NCBI GenBank assembly: GCA_009763385.1
Contig: CM019823.1
Span: 169,104,302 to 169,168,301, forward strand
Reading direction: 5' to 3'
DNA length: 64,000 bases
Origin: Coix lacryma-jobi var. lacryma-jobi
Taxonomy: Eukaryota; Streptophyta; Magnoliopsida; Poales; Poaceae
A program made the translations under genes and the position numbers. This document shows, piece after piece, positions 22,653-34,800 of this stretch. Positions within the stretch are counted from its first letter, which is position 1. Each line of letters begins with the position of its first letter. The notes beneath the pieces were generated by a model. That model had not been told where the DNA came from, searched no databases, and saw only the letters and a program-made list of their open reading frames with translations.

Positions 22653-23448
22653 TTAGTTACTGACCAGATCAACTAGCCATAACTGATCCACCCAGATACT
22701 AGGGTAATATTTCTTAAAATATTTTCCGTTGACTGCCCTGAAGTATTCGACACCCTCTAGAGTCTCGTAGAAATAAGCATTGCCAGGAGCACATCTAGTA
22801 ATCCGATAGGGCCCTTCCCAATTTGGTGACCATTTACCATATTTGCCATTCTTAGTTCCAATAGGTAAAATAACTTTCCAAACCAAGTCCCCTTCATCAA
22901 ACCTTTTCTCTCTGACCTTTTGATTATAGTATTTAGCCATTCTTAGCTTCTGAGCTCTGATGTTTTCCAAAGCTTTCAGCCGATGAAAGTGTAAATCATC
23001 AAGATTGTCCAACATGAGATGTTTATATTCATCGGCCTTCAGACCATTCTGCTATGATACTCTTCTAGACCCTATATTGATTTCCCAAGGCAATACAGCT
23101 TCATGGTCGTAGACCAACTCATATGGTGAACATTTAGTTGCACCATGACATGCCATCCTGTAGGACCATAAAGTCTCACTGAGTACCAAATGCCACTTTT
23201 TTTGATGCTCTTTAACCTTCTTCTTGATGATTTTGATCAAAATCTGATTAGAAGCCTCAGCTTGTCCATTATCTTGGGCATAATATGGAGATGAGTTGAT
23301 CAACTTAAAACCTATGCTAGCAGCAAAATCCTCAAATTCCTTTGACACAAACATCTTTCTTTGATCTGTAGTAATGGTTTGAGGAACACCAAATCGATAA
23401 ATGATATGTTCTTTGATGAACTCAATCACGGTAGTCGATGAAGCTTCT
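22653..23448 (-). pseudogene. Integrase core and C-terminus of element C (second half)
   Basis: In the minus direction this continues the integrase interrupted by E at 50902. The catalytic core shows TTDQRKMF, the second Asp region, and NGQAEASNQ, with the catalytic Glu in QAEASNQ. A TAG (23052-23054) then breaks the frame. The C-terminal DNA-binding part follows (DEGDLVWK, WEGPYRI), ending at 22653. It acts in cDNA insertion in the nucleus. Stop and split make it non-functional here. The antisense ORF's stop lies 222 bases further on, tail to tail. Confidence 0.88.
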
Positions 23449-23543
23449 TGTTGGTATAAATTAACGCACACTCTACTTTATCCGCAAGCGCACAGATAAG
23501 ATTACCGATGTAGCACTTCACCAGAGTAACCCAGTTTTAATAT
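23449..23543 (-). mobile_element. Solo LTR E, left part (TSD CTTCT)
   Basis: It starts TGTTGGTATAAATTAACGC right after CTTCT (23444-23448), inside C's integrase. The remainder is at 49677-50901, beyond element A. Confidence 0.85.
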
Positions 23544-24715
23544 TGTCGAGGGACCACAAAAGGGGTACCCCCAATCAACGCAAAACAAATAAGTTAAACC
23601 TAGAGCACCAATTAATAAGAGACCTAACTAGTCTAACCCCCTAAAAACCAACCCCTCGAGGCCTACAACGCCGGCCCACCGCCAGGAAGCCCGGGCCTGC
23701 CAAAGCCTTACCGATCGCCTCATGGTAGCCTACCTCTCGAGACCCGACACATAGGCCTCGAGCCCACTATAGCCGTACGCCGTTCCTCGAGACCCCACGT
23801 GGGGACCTCGAGCCTCTCTAACACGATAACCGATCCCTCGAGACACATCATACCTCCCTCGAGCAGCGCCAGACATCGGATACCAGCCCCATACTGCGCA
23901 TTTAATGCGTCCACCTACTCTGGTCACATCCTCTGGTACACGACGTATGCCACAGTGAACCGGGGCCAGAGTCAAACCTCGTTTTCACCACAAGCATGGG
24001 CAAAAAGGCACAAGTACAACACTGTTAGGCCATACCCTGCACTGTAGCACCCTCGAGCCACATCTCGAGACCTAGATTCCCGTTGTATGGCCGGGTTTTC
24101 CAGGACTTGCCCATACCTGCGGGGGCTCGAGCCCCCCCGTAGGTGCCACCTCGAGGCCGGCCCTGCGCCCCTCGAGCCCTGACTGCTTTCATGCTATTGG
24201 AGGATAGGTACCCCAAGACCTGGAGGGACCCTGCCACGTCCTGTACGTGCCGGAATGGACGCTGCACGGCCTCCACGTCGCCACGCCTCCACGTCCGCGC
24301 CCAGGATGGAAGCCACGCTTCAAGGACGCCTCAACAGCAACCCCCACGCCGGCTCCAGTGACCTCGACAAGACAAAATTCCAACCCTTCGCCGTATTGGG
24401 CGTTGTACATGTCACTCCTGTGTAACCCTGGCCTCCTCTTGTTCTATAAAAGAGAACACCAGGGCCCTTCACGCACACGGGTCCACACGACACACACACG
24501 AGTCCAGACTCTCGTCCACACTCGTTGAGCTTGTATTGCCCCTGTACAAGCACTTAGGTGCAAGTAATACAAGAACCTCCTCCCTCCGCTGGACGTAGGG
24601 CCTTCTTTGCCCGAACCAGGATAAACCCTTGTGTCATCTTGCATCACCATCCAGGAAGAGAGCACGCGATCATATTACCAGTTGGTGTCATACCCCCGGG
24701 GTCGAAACATCGACA
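23544..24715 (+). repeat. 5' LTR of element A
   Basis: 1172 bp. TATA box CTATAAAAGAG at 24444-24454. The first 650 bases contain twelve CTCGAG palindromes. It is paired with 48507-49676 and shows scattered differences (three in the first 45 bases). Confidence 0.95.
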
Positions 24716-24716
24716 G

Positions 24717-24735
24717 TTGGCGCGCCAGGTAGGGG
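24717..24735 (+). other. Primer-binding site of element A
   Basis: TTGGCGCGCCAGGTAGGGG lies one base after the 5' LTR. The same sequence flanks the right LTR of element B (minus strand, 46013-46029). Confidence 0.85.
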
Positions 24736-24898
24736 ATCTTCGCGTGTCAGAGTCGATTTCTCGTTGTTTTCTAGATGGCTTCTTCCACTCATTCGTTCTC
24801 TGTTGGTTCCGTCGTCTGGTTCGGGAGCCTCGAGTTCCTGGCCACCGGCAGCGGCAACGAGCTGACCCTGCTCTCCACGGAGAGCCCGAGCGGAGGGC

Positions 24899-27319
24899 GT
24901 GTCACGCCACCCCGCGCGGGGGGCGTGGCGCGTCGCCCGCACCACCACGCGTCGCCACCTCGTGAGCGGCGCCGTCGTCACCATCGTCGCTAGGCACAGG
25001 CGGTGCCCGCGGCGTACACCCACTTCCCCGCGGCCGGCGCAGTCCCTGAGGAGAAACCTGCCCGGCGCGCGGCCGGAGACTTCTAGGGCGCGAGCGCACT
25101 CTCCCAGCGAGTTCGCGTTCGTCATGCGCACGGACCGGGAGCCTGGACAGAGGCCCCCGAGCCGTGCTCCGTCGACACCACCTGGCTTCCTCCCGCACGG
25201 GGTATACCGCGCTCGACGCCAGCGGCCCCCGTTCGGCCTCAACAACTCCGCAGCTGTCTACGCCCACCACCTCAACGAGCGCCGTCAGGACCGGGTGGTG
25301 GCAGAGCGGGAGGAACGTCCGGGCGTAATCCTACGAGCCACCACCGACCTGGAGATCGTCTACCCCGCGCACGTCGACCGCGGCTTCTCACGAGTCGTCG
25401 CGCCACCCCGGCGAGCCACCAGCGGAGAGTGGTACCGCGAGCTGCAGTCCCAGCACGAGCTAGGGCGGCGCGACATCAACAGCTCCGACTCCGACGAGTA
25501 CGACTACCACGACCCTGACCTCTGGGATCCCACTAGGGAGTGCTTCCAGCTCGAGGGGGTCGTGGGCGATGCCGAGGACGACGACGACGACGCCAGGCCG
25601 ACGCTCAACCTCGAAGAACCCAGCGACGTGGCTGCGGCGGGCGGACCACACGTTCGGGGGAGGAATGAACCCCCGGCACCGGATGCACCACCTCAGCACA
25701 GCGACGACCGGGCGGCGCAGCTCGCGCAGCTGCGGGAGGCGATCACCAAGGCTGAGGAGGATCGACAACGCCTGCTGCAGCTCGAGCAAACTCTTGTGCA
25801 GGAACAAGCCCAGCCTCGAGGCGCCGGCGCTCGTGGCCGCACTCGAGAGGTCCACCGGCAGATCCTCAAGGATGGGGCACCAGCACGCCCCGAGGTGCGC
25901 TTCCCGCGAGCCGGGCAGAACGTGGTGGCGGCCGCGATGCTGCTCCGTGATCTACCCGCCATCTCCAACCCTGACGCCAGGCGCATGCTCGGGGAAATGA
26001 AGAACCTCCTCGAGACAGCCGCTCTGCAGCAGGCCGAGAGCTCAGCCTCGCGCCGACGCGGAGCGGCCTCGAGGAAGCCAGCAGACACGCCCCGCGACGA
26101 GCGTGAGACATCCGTCCACCAGCCGGACGCCTCTCGAGCCAGGCCAGTCCGGGAGTGGATCATCGACAACCGGCCACCTCGAGACCCCAACGACGCCCGC
26201 AACAACATCAACCGCCGGCGCAAGGACAAAGGGGCCGAGGAGCGTGGCTATAGTGCCCATCGATGGGGGCGCTACGACAGTGACGAGGACCGGCAAGCCC
26301 TCGAGCCCCCAGGCCCCAGGGTCTTCAGCCGGGCCATCCGCAGCTCAACCCTCCCCGACCGCTTTCGACCACCGACCAACATCGTGAAGTATGACAGGGA
26401 GGTTGAGCCCAAGCTATGGCTCTCCGACTTCCGCCTGGGCTGCCAACTGGGCAGGGCGAAGAGCGACGACCGCATGATCATACGCCAGCTCCCACTCTAC
26501 CTCTCGGACACCGCCCGTCGGTGGCTCGAGGGGCTCCCGCCGGATCAGATCCACGACTGGGCCGACCTAGTCAGGGTCTTCGATGAGAATTTCATGGGGA
26601 CTTGCGTGCGCCCAGGCAACCCCTGGGATCTACGACGTTGCAGGCAGACAGCGGACGAGCCCCTCTGCGACTTCGCTCGACGATTCTCGAAGCAGCGCCT
26701 CGAGCTCCCCCACGTGCCTAATGAGGATGTCATCTCAGCGTTCCTCGCGGGCACGACATGCCAAGAGTTAGTCCACGAGCTAGGACACTACCGTCCCAGG
26801 ACGGTCGAGGATCTGATGGATCGTGTCACCAGCTTTGCCTCAGGCGATGAGGTAGTGGGGGCCTTCTTTGGCCGCTCCACGGACAAAGGCAAGGCGGTGG
26901 CCACGCCGGAGGGCTCGAGCAAGGGCAACAACGTCAAGAACCGCAACAACAACAACAAAAAGAAGAAGAACAAAGGCAAAGGTCAGAAGGCGAAGCGCGA
27001 CGCCGATGACGATGATGATGAAGAAGTGCTCGTAGGTGCCCTCGAGCATAAGAAGCCTCGAGGCCCCCCTGACGGGGCTGTCTTCGACAAAATGCTCGAG
27101 GACCCCTACCCTTATCACAAGGGTCCCACGAATCACAAGTTGAAGGACTGCCGAATGTTGAAGGGCTTTTACTCCAAGCTCGGCGACAAGAAGGAAGGCG
27201 CGCCTAAGGGCAAGGACAACAATCGACGCGACGACGGGGACGCGGACGGCGACTTCCCCCCGGTGCGCGACTGCTTCATGATCTACGGAGGCCCAACCGT
27301 CGGGCTCTCAGCTCGATAG
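24899..27319 (+). CDS. gag: gag of element A
   Basis: This encodes the capsid/nucleocapsid polyprotein that packages retrotransposon RNA in cytoplasmic particles. The open stretch is 806 codons and ends at TAG 27317-27319. Arg/Pro-rich and acidic segments (EDDDDDARP, about residues 230-240) come first, then a helical stretch (REAITKAEEDRQRLLQLEQ). The retrotransposon gag domain is at about residues 500-650 (KLWLSDFRLGCQLGRA, DTARRWLEGLPPDQI, DFARRFSKQRLELP). A basic Asn/Lys tract and a degenerate zinc knuckle (YHKGPTNHKLKDC; the first Cys seems lost) follow. A better start may be the ATG at 24775 (MASSTHSFSVGS), which matches B's gag start but is in another frame, implying a frameshift before 24990. 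The terminal TAG is in frame with the protease that follows and probably replaces a CAG codon, so gag and pol were one polyprotein. Confidence 0.88.
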   Translation: MSRHPARGAWRVARTTTRRHLVSGAVVTIVARHRRCPRRTPTSPRPAQSLRRNLPGARPETSRARAHSPSEFAFVMRTDREPGQRPPSRAPSTPPGFLPHGVYRARRQRPPFGLNNSAAVYAHHLNERRQDRVVAEREERPGVILRATTDLEIVYPAHVDRGFSRVVAPPRRATSGEWYRELQSQHELGRRDINSSDSDEYDYHDPDLWDPTRECFQLEGVVGDAEDDDDDARPTLNLEEPSDVAAAGGPHVRGRNEPPAPDAPPQHSDDRAAQLAQLREAITKAEEDRQRLLQLEQTLVQEQAQPRGAGARGRTREVHRQILKDGAPARPEVRFPRAGQNVVAAAMLLRDLPAISNPDARRMLGEMKNLLETAALQQAESSASRRRGAASRKPADTPRDERETSVHQPDASRARPVREWIIDNRPPRDPNDARNNINRRRKDKGAEERGYSAHRWGRYDSDEDRQALEPPGPRVFSRAIRSSTLPDRFRPPTNIVKYDREVEPKLWLSDFRLGCQLGRAKSDDRMIIRQLPLYLSDTARRWLEGLPPDQIHDWADLVRVFDENFMGTCVRPGNPWDLRRCRQTADEPLCDFARRFSKQRLELPHVPNEDVISAFLAGTTCQELVHELGHYRPRTVEDLMDRVTSFASGDEVVGAFFGRSTDKGKAVATPEGSSKGNNVKNRNNNNKKKKNKGKGQKAKRDADDDDDEEVLVGALEHKKPRGPPDGAVFDKMLEDPYPYHKGPTNHKLKDCRMLKGFYSKLGDKKEGAPKGKDNNRRDDGDADGDFPPVRDCFMIYGGPTVGLSAR

Positions 27320-30300
27320 AGAAAGAAGGAGCGCCGGGAGGTCTTTGCACTCTGCCACGATGCCCCCCGGTATCTTGACTGGTCTGATGCGCCGATCACG
27401 TTCGACCGTGACGACCATCCGGACCATGTCGTAAATCCGGGGGCGTACCCCCTCGTCGTCGACCCCGTCATCGTCGACGTACGGTTCTCCAAGGTGTTGA
27501 TGGATGGGGCCTCGAGCCTCAACATCATATACCTCGAGACCCTCGACCTCCTGGGGATTTCGAGGGAGCAGCTCCGACCCAGCGTTGGGGGGTTCCACGG
27601 AGTCGTACCAGGGAAGAAGGCCCACCCCTTCGGGCGCATCGACCTACCTATTTGCTTTGGCACGCTGGCCAACTTCCGCCGGGAGACACTCACCTTCGAG
27701 GTGGTTGGGTTCCAAGGGACCTACCACGCCATCATCGGCAGGCCTGGCTACGCCAAGTTCATGGCGGTCCCCAACTACACATACTTGAAGCTCAAGATGT
27801 CGGGGCCGAAAGGGGTCATCACCGTCGACACCTCCTACGAACACGCGTACCACTGCGACGTGGAGTGCGTCGAGCGTGGGGAGGCCAACGTCCAAGTCGA
27901 CTCGCTCGAGGCCCTGGCTGCCCTGGCCACCGAGACCCCTGAAGCAAAGCGCCACGCCGGCACCTTCAAGCCGGCAGAGCACACTAAGCAGATACCCGTT
28001 GACCCGACCTCGTCCGACGGCAAGACGCTGGCCATCAGTGCCAGCCTCGAGCCTAAATAGGAAGCAGTGCTCGTCGACTTTCTCCGCGCGAACATCGACA
28101 TGTTTGCGTGGAGCCCCTCGGACATGCCAGGCATACCGAGGGGAGTCGCCGAGCACGCCTTGGAGATCCAGGCCGGGTCCAGACCGGTGAAGCAACGCCT
28201 GCGCCGCTTCGACGAGGAGAAGCGTAGGATCATCGGTGAGGAGGTGCACAAGCTTTTGGCGGCTGGATTCATCAAGGAGGTATTTCACCCGGAGTGGCTA
28301 GCTAACCCTGTACTAGTTAGGAAAAAGAATGGAAAAATGCGGATGTGTGTAGACTACACTGGTTTGAATAAAGCATGTCCAAAAGTTCCATTTCCTTTAC
28401 CTAGAATTGATCAGATTGTCGATTCCACTGTGGGGTGCGAAGTACTTTCATTTCTCGATGCGTATTCCGGCTACCACCAGATTAAGATGAAAGAATCCGA
28501 CGAGCTCGCTACCTCTTTTATTACGCCTTTTGGTATGTATTGCTATGTTACAATACCCTTCGGCCTTCGAAACGCCGGGGCAACGTATCAGCGTTGTATG
28601 CAGCATGTCTTTGGCGAACACATAGGCAAATCTGTCGAGGCCTACGTCGATGACATCGTGGTTAAGACCAAGAAAGTCGGGGACCTCATCATCGATCTCG
28701 AGACCACGTTCGAGTGCCTCTGGGCCAAGAATGTGAAACTCAACCCCGAGAAATGTGTCTTTGGTGTGCCTCGAGGCATGCTACTTGGCTACATTGTCTC
28801 ACAACGTGGGATCGAGGCCAACCCCGAAAAGATCTCAGCAGTCACGAGGATGGGCCCAATTCGAGACCTCAAGGGCGTTCAGAAAGTAACAGGCTGTCTA
28901 GCCGTTCTCAGCGGGTTCATCTCGAGGCTAGGGGAAAAGGCGCTACCCCTCTACCGCCTGCTGAAGAAAACGGAACGCTTTGCGTGGACTGTCGAAGCCG
29001 AGGAGACCCTAACCAAGTTGAAGGGGTTGCTGACTTCCGCGCCAATTCTCGTGCCACCACGACCAGCCCAGGGTGACGATCCCCTCGAGCCTCTCCTCCT
29101 CTACGTAGCCGCAACCACCCAGGTGGTCAGCGCGGTCGTAGTCGTCGAGAGACACGAGGAGGGTCACGCGCTACCAGTCCAATGGCCGGTGTACTTCATC
29201 AGTGAGGTGCTCTCCGAGGCCAAGGTCCGGTACCCACACATCCAGAAGCTGCTCTACGACATCATCATCACGAGGCGCAAGCTCCAGCATCATTTCCTCG
29301 CTCATCCCGTAACGGTGGTATCGTCCTTCCCCCTCGGAGAGATCATCAACAACCGGGAGGCCACGGGGCACATCGCCAAGTGGTCTGCCGAGCTGATGGG
29401 GGAGGCCATCACCTACGCTCCACGAAAAGCCATCAAGTCGCAAGCGTTGGCGGACTTCGTTGCTGAGTGGACCGACACCCAGCTCCCGCTGGCACAAATC
29501 CAAGCCGAGCTCTGGACTATGTACTTCGACGGGTCCCTCATGAAGACAGGGGCAGGCGTACGCCTGCTCTTCATCTCACCCCTCGGAGTCCACATGCGCT
29601 ACCTGCTGCGCTTGCACTTCCCCGCCTCCAACAACGTCGCTGAGTACGAGGCCCTCGTCAACGGGCTGCGTATCGCCGTCGAGCTTGGGGTCCGACGCCT
29701 CGACGTTCGAGGGGACTCGCAGCTCGTCATCAAACAGGTCATGAAGGCCTCGAGCTGCATCGATCCCAAGAAGGAAGCATACTGCGGAGAAGTGCGCAAG
29801 CTAGAAGACAAGTTCTACGGCCTCGAGCTCAACCACATCGCTCGAAAGTACAACGAGGCCACAGACGAGCTGGCTAAGTTAGCATCCACGCGTGGCACCG
29901 TCCCACCAGATGTCTTCTCGAGGGACATTTTCGAGCCATCCGTCAAAATCGGCCCGGGGGCTGGCCCCTCGACGCCACCCCTCGAGCCGGACACGGGGGC
30001 TCGACCTTCAATGCCACCCCTCGAGAACGACCCCTCGACATCCGCTGAGGCAATGCAGATCGACGCACCCGCCTCTTCTTCATCACGACCCCTCGACTGG
30101 CGGACGCCCTTCCTCGACTACCTGACGCAAGGCGTGCTACTAGAAGACAAGACGGAGGCCCGACGCATCGCTCGAAGGGCCAAGACCTACGTCATCTACG
30201 ACGACGAACGAGAGTTGTACCGTCGAAGCCCATCAGGAATCCTTCAGCACTGCATCCCCCTCGAGGAAGGACGCAGGCTCCTCGACGACATGCACTCGGG

Positions 30301-31338
30301 GGCTTGCGGCCATCACGCAGCGCCAAGGACCTTGGTGGGGAACGCCTTCCGCCAAGGCTTCTACTGGCCAACCGCCATTGGAGACGCCAAGCGCCTGGTT
30401 CGAGCCTGCCAAGGGTGTCAGTTCTACGCCAAGCAAACGCACCAGCCCGTGCACGCCCTGCAGATGACCCCCCTCACTTGGCCGTTTGCCGTCTGCGGGG
30501 CTCGACCTCGTGGGTCCCTCAAGATGACAATGGAAAGTACACGCATGTGCTCGTGGCCGTCGACAAATTCACCAAGTGGATCGAGGCTAAGCCTATAGGC
30601 AACCCCACCTCCGAGAAGGCCGTCGAGTTCATCTCCGACATCATGTACCGGTTTGGGGTGCCTAACGTCAGCATCACCGACAATGGCACACAATTCGCGG
30701 GCAAAAAGTTTACCAACTTCTGCGACGACAACAACATCCGCGTGAACTGGGCCTCGGTCGCATACCCTCAATGCAACGGGCAGGTCGAGCGCGCCAACGG
30801 CATGATACTCCACGGGCTAAAGCCAAGGCTGTTCAAGACCCTCAAGAATTTTGGAAAGAGGTGGGCTACAGAGCTCCCCTCGGTGCTGTGGGGCCTCAGG
30901 ACTACGCCGAGTTGAGCCACCGGGTTCACTCCGTTCTTCCTAACCTATGGCGCCGAGGCTGTCTTGCCTACGGACCTCGAGTACGGCTCCCCTCGACTTC
31001 GAGCCTACAACAAACAAACCAACGACGAGAGGCTCGCCAACGCCAAGGACCAGCTCGAGGAGGCTCGAGACGTGGCGCTCATCAACTCCACGCGCTACCA
31101 GCAAACACTTCGACGCTACCACGACAAGCACGTGCGCAAAAGGGACCTGGCGGTGGGGGACCTCGTGCTTCGACGGCTGCAAGATAATCGAGGGCGCCAC
31201 AAGCTCAACCCTCCATGGGAGGGCCCATACACCGTAGTTGAGGTGCTCAAGCCAGAAACATACAAGCTCTACGACGGTCAAGGCAGGATCCTGGCGAATG
31301 CGTGGAACATATCTCAGCTACGTCGCTTCTACCCTTAA
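27320..31338 (+). pseudogene. pol: pol of element A: protease, RT, RNase H, integrase (broken)
   Basis: In order: protease (VLMDGASSLNIIYLE, about 27488; then AIIGRPGYAKF), RT (MRMCVDYTGLNKACPK; catalytic box YVDDIVV near 28650), RNase H (MYFDGSLMKTGAG; NNVAEYEALVNG) and integrase. The integrase has an HHCC finger (HSGACGHH...CQGCQFY), core residues in VAVDKFTKW, TDNGTQF and NGQVERANG, and a C-terminal WEGPYTVVEV. The frame is the same as gag. It is broken by TAG at 28058-28060, a frameshift near 30490 between the zinc finger and the core, and TGA at 30913-30915. Both stops could come from CAG and CGA by C-to-T change. A Pro-rich linker with two 39-base units (about 29967-30045) separates RNase H from integrase; this linker is greatly expanded in element B. 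Confidence 0.93.
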
Positions 31339-31888
31339 GGGCCTCGAGGCCTTATACATTTTGTTGCTTTGTACAAACACGTTAAATATGAATGAACAAA
31401 CTCGTGCACTGTCTTTCATTTTACTTAGCAACTTAAGGTAGCCTCGACCCTGCCTTGCTCAGGGTCGAGCCTCCCTCGGGGGCTGACAGGGGGGACTCCC
31501 CCCCAGACTCCGGAAAAAACGCACTTTTCTTTTCAAAAATTCGACCCTTATCTCGATTCGTATCTCGAGCGTGCTAGCAACGTCTAAGTCCGTAGATACC
31601 TCGAGCCTCCAAGAGGCGGGGGGCATCGACGTAGACGGCCACCCACGCCCCCGGGCTACGGTACCCTACCTACGCCTCCCCTCGAGGAACTCGTGATGCG
31701 TATCGAAAGAACATAGACCAAGCCGGTAGAAACTCGAGCTAGCGACAAAGAGAAATGATCGAATAAATTTGAAAAGAAAACAGCTTCTTTAAACAAATAA
31801 GTCATACGCATATGTTGGCCTCGACGGGCCATAAGTCATGACATGAATTTTTACAAAGGCCTCGACGCCCAAATTTGGCATGCAGGCC
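31339..31888 (+). other. Spacer between pol and the antisense ORF in A
   Basis: Non-coding. It holds the 3' ends of two convergent units: pol stops at 31338 (plus) and the antisense ORF stops at 31889 (minus). Element B keeps a homologous spacer at about 43276-43740, so it is a regular part of the family. Confidence 0.6.
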
Positions 31889-34800
31889 TCAGTCCTCATC
31901 AGTCTGGAACTCCTCCTCAAGATCTTCTGCTGCGGGCTCAGCCTCGACGTCCGGGCCAGGAGGAGGGGAGCCATCTACACCACTGTCTGCAACGAGAGGC
32001 AACACGTCCTCCTCGAAGAGCTTTGCGAGCGCCGCCCCCGGCCTCTCTGTAACACCTCAGGTGTTTACATGAATAAAATGTTGTCATGTCATCATAAGCA
32101 TTTCATAGCATCATGTGCTAGCTCACCTTGAGATGCATTCACTAAAATAAGTTTAATTCCTAATATGTGAGAAATTTTGTTTATATGCTTGTGATGTAGC
32201 TCCAAACCCTAATTTAGAATGTCATTATGAAATAACTTGTGTTCTTTCCCATTTGACTAAAGTCATGTAAATGCATGAATCCAAGTTCAATAATTCAAAA
32301 GGATCTAAAATCCATTTAGCTTATAAATGAGAAAGTCATTAATTCCTATATAAGTTAATTAGCCCTTTCTAGTTAACTCAAATCTATGCATAATTAGGGG
32401 TTGACCCTAAAAGTTTTGCTAAATTTTGAAGAGAAGTACAACTTTGGTATTCAAGGTTTTCAAAGTTTTTGTACAAAATTTAAAGTAATTTGAATTTACT
32501 CAAACCCTGGAAATGGTTCCCTTCTGACTTTAAACTTGCATTTCAAAACTATTTGAAATCTGAGTTGGAAATCTACATCAAAGTTGTAGAGAATTTCAAA
32601 ATTAACATTTGATACATTGACCATTTTTCAAGTGTCAATGCAAATCAAAAGTAATTTTGCTTTTACTGCAAACCCTAGTTCTGTCCCCTTTTCAAATTTC
32701 CAATTTGAAATGGATTTGAACTGTTTTGAGTAAATTGACCTATTTCCAGTAGAAATCAGCCAAAGGGTGTTAAAACAAAGTTGTACAACTTTTCAAGCTC
32801 TACATTTCATATTTTGACAAATCTTGAAGTGAAGTTCAAATTTCAAAAGTAATTTTGAAAATTCAGAAAGGGGGGATAGAGCCATGAACAGTGCATGAAG
32901 GGGGGAAGCTCCTGGAGCTCGCCAGCGAGCTGCTTGATCGCGCTGGGGAGCATGCCCAGCGCCAGCGAGCTGCTTGCTAGCTTCGTGCGCGAGTTCAACA
33001 CGCCGCCGCCCTCTCCTTCATCCCTACCGCACCGCAGAAACGTCGTACCTCGCTTTTCTCCTCTGCTTGCTCGCCGCCGCCGCTGTCGCTTTGCTCGGTT
33101 ACGCCGGCCATCTGAGAGCTCCTCCACTCCATTTGTTTGCGCCAACACGCTCGCCTCGTCGTTGCGGAGCGATAGCGCTAAGTTGCAGCTCCTCTCGCTC
33201 CCGCATCAGCCCGGCGACCGTCGTCTTCCTCCCTGCCGGCCAAACTTCCGCCGAGTTCAAGTTCCCCGTTGGCAGGTGAGCTCGGGGCCTTATTGGCCAA
33301 ACCATCTACACCTACCTCTTCTCCTTGATGTGTTGGTTACGGTCGGCTCGCGTTTGAGGTCTCTACCGCTCTGGCTTGAGCAGTCCACGGAGGTTGCCGC
33401 CGGTGAAAGCTCTGCCATCGCCGCCGCCGTAGTCCACCTCAGTCCAGTGCTTCTCGGGTCAGGGTAAGGTGCGCATCATAGTCGTGACGAGTCCCTAAGC
33501 ATGTTGGGTCCCTGAGTTTGGTCTCTATCGTGTCCTTGTGGCCAGTCCGCATGGCTCGCCGTCGGCGCAAGCGCCGCCATGGCCGCCACCGTGGACCGCA
33601 CATGTCCGAGATGTTTCCATCCAAGTTAGGGGGCACATCATGGTCGCGAGGTGAATCTTGGGGTGATGCTACCTTAGTCTAGGTCGCTATCGAGCCCTAG
33701 CGGCCGGATCATCGCGTCGCCACCGTGCTCGGCGTGGCCGAGCCGCCATAGCCGCAGTCAGCCCGAAATCGAGTGGGTCCTAGAGCTAGAGAGGGGTGGA
33801 ATCGATGCGCGAGGTCAAGACGGAGCCGCTGAGGCCCTCGCCGTCGCCGGAGACTTCGCCGGAGAGGGGGGCCGACGGCCAGTCAACGCGCCGAGCGGGC
33901 GGTCAAGGCCGGCCGGGCGCTGGCCTAGGCGTGAGGGGGAAGAAGGGAGGCTGACACCTGGGGCCCGGTTGTCAGCGGCCGTGGGCCGAAGTTGGGCCGA
34001 GCCCAGTAAGGGTTAGAAGAGTTTTTCTTTTTCTGAAATAGGTGAATAGTGTTAGATTTTGTCTTTTTGATATCTTTTTGTAGGAAGCTCCAAAAATTGT
34101 GAAAATTTTTGTGTAGCTTTCTCAAGCTGTCTAATATTTATGAAAAATATGAAACTTGAGTTTTGAGCAAATTTTGAAACTGATTTAAATAAGCCTTTTA
34201 ATTAATAAATGATCTTTGATGATTTTTGTAGGCTTATTTAATAGCCAAAAATCATGAAACTATTTTTATCACTGTTTTTAGATGAAAAGGTATCTTCACA
34301 AAAATTTTGAGCTATGTTGAAGAAAATAAATTTTATTCTTATTTATATGCTTTATTTAATCATTTAAATGTTTATAGTTAATTTATTATGTAGATTTTTT
34401 TATGTGTATCCAAAAATGCTGAAATTTGTTTTGTGCACTGTTTGGAGTATAACCAAGCTGTGTAAATAGTTTGAACTAGTTTAAGCATAGTTTGCTTCAC
34501 AACTTAATTTCGTGCTAATTAAATTGCTTTCTTTATAAATAAGTAGTGTTGTTAAATATGAAAACCTAAGTTTCTTTATGGTAGAATTGAGGGTTAAGAT
34601 AAGTGAATTATCTTGATCTGCTGCTTGATGCAGGCAAGTGTCATTCATGTAAACCATTATGTTTATACAAATTGGCTTTGTTGGTTTGCAACTGTACCGT
34701 GATGGAAAGTTGTTACAAGATGAATGTTATAGCTTAGAAAATTTCCATCTTTACCATGATCATGACATGAGCATCTCATCAAGCATGCACTCTGTTATCG

